Shown here piece by piece: positions 4,845 to 7,493 of a stretch of 7,493 nt of DNA; positions within the stretch are counted from its first letter, which is position 1, and every line of letters begins with the position of its first letter. Origin of the DNA: Actinomycetes bacterium. GTDB taxonomy: Bacteria; Actinomycetota; Actinomycetes; Mycobacteriales; Micromonosporaceae. The stretch lies in the NCBI GenBank assembly GCA_021793335.1, contig JAJYSW010000161.1, forward strand, positions 1 through 7,493. Reading direction: 5' to 3'. The notes beneath the pieces were generated by a model. It worked only from the letters and a program-made list of their open reading frames with translations, was not told where the DNA came from and did not search any database. Position numbers and translations under genes: made by a program.

Positions 4845-7204
4845 CAACACCCATGCTCGCCGAGGACCGCGGACTGACCGCGGCGGAGGTGGCCGAGCGC
4901 GTCGAGGCCGGAGCCGTGAACCAGGCCAAACGGCACACCAGCCGGCCGCTGTCGGCCATCCTCCGCGCGAACTTCTTCACCCCCATCAACGCGCTCATCG
5001 GCGTGCTCGCGGCCATCGCCCTCACCTTCAGCGATTGGAAGCAGACGCTGTTCGCCGGCGTCATCCTCGCCAATATCGTGATCGGGACCGTCCAGGAGCT
5101 TCGGGCCAAGCGCACCCTCGACAAGCTGTCGCTGGTCAACCAGGCGAACGCGAAGGTCATCCGCGACGGTGAGACGCTGGAGATCGACCCGAGCGCGATC
5201 GTGCGCGACGACCTGATCGTCCTCGCCCCGGGCGACCGCGTCGTCGTCGACGGCCCCGTGGTGCAGTCCCGGAACCTGGAGGTCGACGAATCGCTCTTGA
5301 CCGGCGAGGCCGACTCGGTGGGCAAGACGCCGGGCGACCCGGTGCAGTCGGGCTCGTTCGTCGTCGCCGGAACCGGCGTGTTCCGGGCCGAGCAGATCGG
5401 CGCGGAGTCCTACGCCGCCCGGCTCGTCGAGGAGGCGAGCCGTTTCAAGCGGACGAACTCGCAGCTCCAGACCGCCATCAACCGTTTCATCAAACTCATC
5501 TCTTGGCTGATCGTCCCCGTCGCGCTGCTGCTCATCGTCAGCCAGCTGGTCGACCGGGGGCACTGGCGGGACTCGATCGTCTCGACCGTGGCCGGGATCG
5601 TGCCGATGATCCCCGAGGGCCTGGTCCTGCTCACCTCCGTCGCCTTCGCCGTCGGCATCATCCGTCTGGGGCGGCGGCAGTGCCTCGTCCAGGAACTGCC
5701 CGCCATCGAGGGCCTGGCCCGCACCGACGTGCTGTGCCTGGACAAGACCGGGACGCTCACCGAAGGCGGCATGGACGTCGAGGAGATCCGGCAGCTGAGC
5801 GACGACGCCGGCGAGGCGCTCGCCGCGCTCGCCGCGGCCGACGACAGCCCGAACCCGACGATGCAGGCCGTGTCGGAGTACCTCGGGGAGCACGGCGAGG
5901 GCGATCCGGGGTGGCGGGTCATCGAGACGATGCCGTTCTCCTCGGCTCGCAAGTGGAGCGGGACGCGCTTCACCGACCACGGCACGTGGCTGCTCGGCGC
6001 GCCCGACGTCCTGCTGAAGCCCGGCGATCCGGTGGCGCTCGACGCGGACATGCTCGCGGCGCAGGGCCTGCGGGTGCTGGCGCTGGTGACCGCCGAGTCC
6101 GCCTCGACGACCGGCGGCATCGAGGGCATCGAGCCGAAAGCGCTCGTGGTGCTGCGGCAGCGCCTGCGTCCGACCGCGGCGGCGACGCTGGAGTACTTCA
6201 AGGAGCAGGACGTCGCGATCAAGATCATCTCCGGCGACTCCGCCGCCGCGGTGGGCGCGGTGGCCGCGCAGCTGGGCGTCGAAAACGCCGGCGAGGCGGT
6301 CGACGCGCGCCGCCTCCCCGACGACCCCGACGAGCTCGCCGAGATCCTGGATCGCAGCACGGTCTTCGGACGGGTCAAGCCGCACCAGAAACGCGACTTC
6401 GTCAAAGCCCTCCAGGCGCGGGGGCACACGGTCGCGATGACCGGCGACGGTGTCAACGACGTCCTCGCGCTCAAGGACGCCGATCTCGGCATCGCGATGG
6501 GCTCGGGTTCGCCGGCGGCGCGCTCGGTGGCTCAGGTGGTGCTGCTCGACGACGAGTTCGCGACGCTGCCGCACGTGGTGGCGGAGGGGCGCCGCGTACT
6601 GGGGAACATCGAACGGGTCTCGAACCTGTTCCTGACCAAGACGGTGTACGCGATCTCGCTGGCGCTGCTCGTTGGTGTGGGCGCGATCATCGCCTCGGTG
6701 AGCGGCGGCGAACAGCTGCCCTACCCGTTCAACCCGCTGCATCAGAGCCTGTTGAACGTGTTCACGATCGGCATTCCGGCGTTCTTCCTGGCCCTGGCGC
6801 CGACATTCGACCGGGCCCGGCCGGGCTTCATCAACCGGGTACTGCATTTCGCGATCCCGGCGGGACTGGCGTGCGCGATCCCGACGTTCATCGTCTACTT
6901 GCTGTCGCTGCGCCACGGCGGGCCGCACATCGACACGCAGACGACGGCGGGGATCACGCTGTTCTCGATCGCTCTGGCCGCGCTGGCGATCGTGGCCAAG
7001 CCGTATACGCTGTGGAAGTTCCTCCTGGTCGCGGCCTGCGGGGCGGCATTCCTGACGGTCCTGGCGACACCGATCCTGGCGGACTTCTACGAGCTGCGTC
7101 TGCCGGGCGTGTGGAACACGACCGCGGCGCTCATCGCCATCGGCTCCGGCGTGACGGCCCTGCTCCTCTGGCTGGTGGTCCGTCCCAAACGCCGCGCCGC
7201 ATAG
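4841..7204 (+). CDS. CtpE-type cation-transporting P-type ATPase
   Basis: This 787-residue inner-membrane pump couples ATP hydrolysis to cation transport. The short N-terminus has GLTAAEVAERV, followed by M1-M2 (about 45-84). The actuator domain has LLTGEAD (TGE 154-156). M3 lies at about 216-236, and M4 carries PMIPEGLVLLTS (PEGL 258-261). The phosphorylation site is DKTGTLT with Asp301. The nucleotide domain has KWSGTRF (371-377) and GAPDVLL (386-392), then ISGD (463-466), FGRVKPHQK (509-517) and the hinge TGDGVND (534-540). Six C-terminal membrane segments begin near NLFLTKTVYA (595) and include FTIGIPAFFLALAP (641-654). No heavy-metal-binding domain or CPx motif is present. The pattern matches mycobacterial CtpE, which is linked to calcium uptake; the substrate here is inference. 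The GTG at 4841 has no Shine-Dalgarno sequence. An ATG at 4853 is the alternative start. Confidence 0.93.
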   Translation: MTTPMLAEDRGLTAAEVAERVEAGAVNQAKRHTSRPLSAILRANFFTPINALIGVLAAIALTFSDWKQTLFAGVILANIVIGTVQELRAKRTLDKLSLVNQANAKVIRDGETLEIDPSAIVRDDLIVLAPGDRVVVDGPVVQSRNLEVDESLLTGEADSVGKTPGDPVQSGSFVVAGTGVFRAEQIGAESYAARLVEEASRFKRTNSQLQTAINRFIKLISWLIVPVALLLIVSQLVDRGHWRDSIVSTVAGIVPMIPEGLVLLTSVAFAVGIIRLGRRQCLVQELPAIEGLARTDVLCLDKTGTLTEGGMDVEEIRQLSDDAGEALAALAAADDSPNPTMQAVSEYLGEHGEGDPGWRVIETMPFSSARKWSGTRFTDHGTWLLGAPDVLLKPGDPVALDADMLAAQGLRVLALVTAESASTTGGIEGIEPKALVVLRQRLRPTAAATLEYFKEQDVAIKIISGDSAAAVGAVAAQLGVENAGEAVDARRLPDDPDELAEILDRSTVFGRVKPHQKRDFVKALQARGHTVAMTGDGVNDVLALKDADLGIAMGSGSPAARSVAQVVLLDDEFATLPHVVAEGRRVLGNIERVSNLFLTKTVYAISLALLVGVGAIIASVSGGEQLPYPFNPLHQSLLNVFTIGIPAFFLALAPTFDRARPGFINRVLHFAIPAGLACAIPTFIVYLLSLRHGGPHIDTQTTAGITLFSIALAALAIVAKPYTLWKFLLVAACGAAFLTVLATPILADFYELRLPGVWNTTAALIAIGSGVTALLLWLVVRPKRRAA

Positions 7205-7262
7205 GCATCGGAGAAATATTTCGACGCCGGAGCGCCGATCCTTCAAGACGCACGGACGAGCG

Positions 7263-7319
7263 CGACCGGGTGGAGGGAAGGAACCGGTCGGCCCGGCGAG
7301 CTTCGGATTCGAGCCGGGC
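7263..7319 (+). terminator. Two adjacent hairpins downstream of the ATPase
   Basis: The first hairpin pairs CGACCGG (7263-7269) with CCGGTCG (7284-7290) across a 14-nt loop. The second follows at once, pairing GCCCGGC (7291-7297) with GCCGGGC (7313-7319) across a 15-nt loop. Both stems are 7 perfect base pairs. Neither has a T-tract on the plus strand. A third stem, GGCCCG-CTAGC-CGGGCC, lies at 7365-7381. Together they are the best candidates for termination after the ATPase, or part of a structured RNA. Confidence 0.35.
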
Positions 7320-7419
7320 AAAGAACATGCCGAGCGACGCGTCCTGGACGCTCTTGGCCGACCGGCCCGCTAGCCGGGCCCTTGACATGCAACATGCTCG
7401 GCGTGGATGGCGCGGTGCC

Positions 7420-7449
7420 CGGGACGGTGCAGCGCTCGGGACGGTGCAG
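7420..7449. repeat. 13-bp direct repeat, two copies
   Basis: CGGGACGGTGCAG occurs exactly at 7420-7432 and 7437-7449, separated by CGCT (period 17). In a non-coding region this could be a pair of protein-binding sites. It could also belong to a repetitive coding sequence beyond the window. Confidence 0.6.
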
Positions 7450-7457
7450 TGGGCCTG

Positions 7458-7484
7458 CCGGTCGTCCCGGTCGTCCCGGTCGGA
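7458..7484. repeat. 9-bp tandem repeat near the right edge
   Basis: CCGGTCGTC occurs twice in tandem (7458-7475), followed by the variant CCGGTCGGA (7476-7484). A 9-bp period is compatible with a tripeptide repeat in a gene starting near or beyond the edge, but no start is supported. Confidence 0.6.
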
Positions 7485-7493
7485 CCGGGCGTG

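Larger units (their letters stand above)
7205..7493. other. Non-coding end region with hairpins and short repeats
   Basis: I see no supportable gene in the last 289 bases. They hold an AT-rich palindrome just after the ATPase stop, two back-to-back hairpins, a third hairpin, a lone TTGACA (7382-7387) without a -10 at proper spacing, and two sets of direct repeats near the edge. Plus-strand frames from ATG 7394 and ATG 7407 stay open to the edge, but they have no ribosome binding site and a repetitive composition. A minus-strand frame from 7388 overlaps the ATPase end and looks like a shadow. Confidence 0.5.

Noticed and set aside
4651..5325. In-frame N-terminal extension of proS to 5325
   Set aside because: The extension is antisense to the start of the ATPase, is rich in Ser/Arg and unlike any ProRS. 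The ATG at 4650 gives a normal ProRS N-terminus.
7298..7319. TTCGA-like loop suggesting a tRNA T-arm
   Set aside because: The flanking bases do not form the 5-bp T-stem, and no acceptor, D or anticodon arm can be built on either strand.
4796..7321. Minus-strand open frame of 841 codons opposite the ATPase
   Set aside because: It is the mirror of the ATPase codon pattern in GC-rich DNA. The protein is His/Arg/Asp-rich with no family motif, while the plus strand encodes a complete P-type ATPase.
7382..7387. Perfect TTGACA -35 element
   Set aside because: No TAnnnT hexamer is found 16-19 nt downstream on the plus strand, so a promoter cannot be supported.
7131..7388. Minus-strand frame of 85 codons overlapping the ATPase end
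   Set aside because: It has no ribosome binding site, contains the hairpin cluster, overlaps the ATPase by 74 nt and shows no family motif.

Overview
The window is about 7.5 kb of very GC-rich DNA with strongly GC-ending codons, GTG/TTG starts and the order rpsP-KH gene-rimM-trmD-rplS. Together these point to a high-GC actinobacterium. I cannot name the genus from the sequence. It reads as a conserved housekeeping region, and I see no phage, IS, CRISPR or defence system in it.

Layout from left to right. Positions 1-396 hold the first 132 codons of a minus-strand gene that runs off the left edge. It is rich in Pro, Arg and Gly, and from its place after rplS it is most likely the disordered N-terminal tail of signal peptidase I (lepB). 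A GC-rich hairpin at 434-458 then closes the ribosomal operon. The operon itself lies on the minus strand from about 3084 down to 484: rpsP (S16 with a long Lys/Glu/Ala tail), a KH-domain RNA-binding protein (KhpA type), rimM (16S maturation factor, TTG start), trmD (tRNA m1G37 methyltransferase) and rplS (L19). Next, also on the minus strand, is proS (3244-4650), a short archaeal/eukaryote-type prolyl-tRNA synthetase. Divergent from proS on the plus strand is a 787-residue P-type cation ATPase of the CtpE type (4841-7204). The last 289 bases hold hairpins and short direct repeats but no gene I can support.

The minus-strand genes form a translation module: tRNA charging (ProS), a ribosomal protein of each subunit (S16, L19), 30S maturation (RimM), tRNA modification (TrmD), a small RNA-binding protein, and possibly protein export (LepB). 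The KH, trmD and rpsP reading frames are closely packed, with a 2-nt gap after rpsP and a rimM/trmD stop-start overlap, so coupled translation is likely. A hairpin between the KH gene and rimM could adjust the ratio of ribosomal to maturation proteins.

The most unusual signals are at gene starts. The candidate lepB, proS and the ATPase all lack a Shine-Dalgarno sequence and instead have a TAnnnT -10 hexamer 6-8 nt before the start codon, as expected for leaderless mRNAs. The ATPase also has a competing model: a 19-codon upstream ORF behind a perfect AGGAGG whose stop overlaps the ATPase start by 4 nt.
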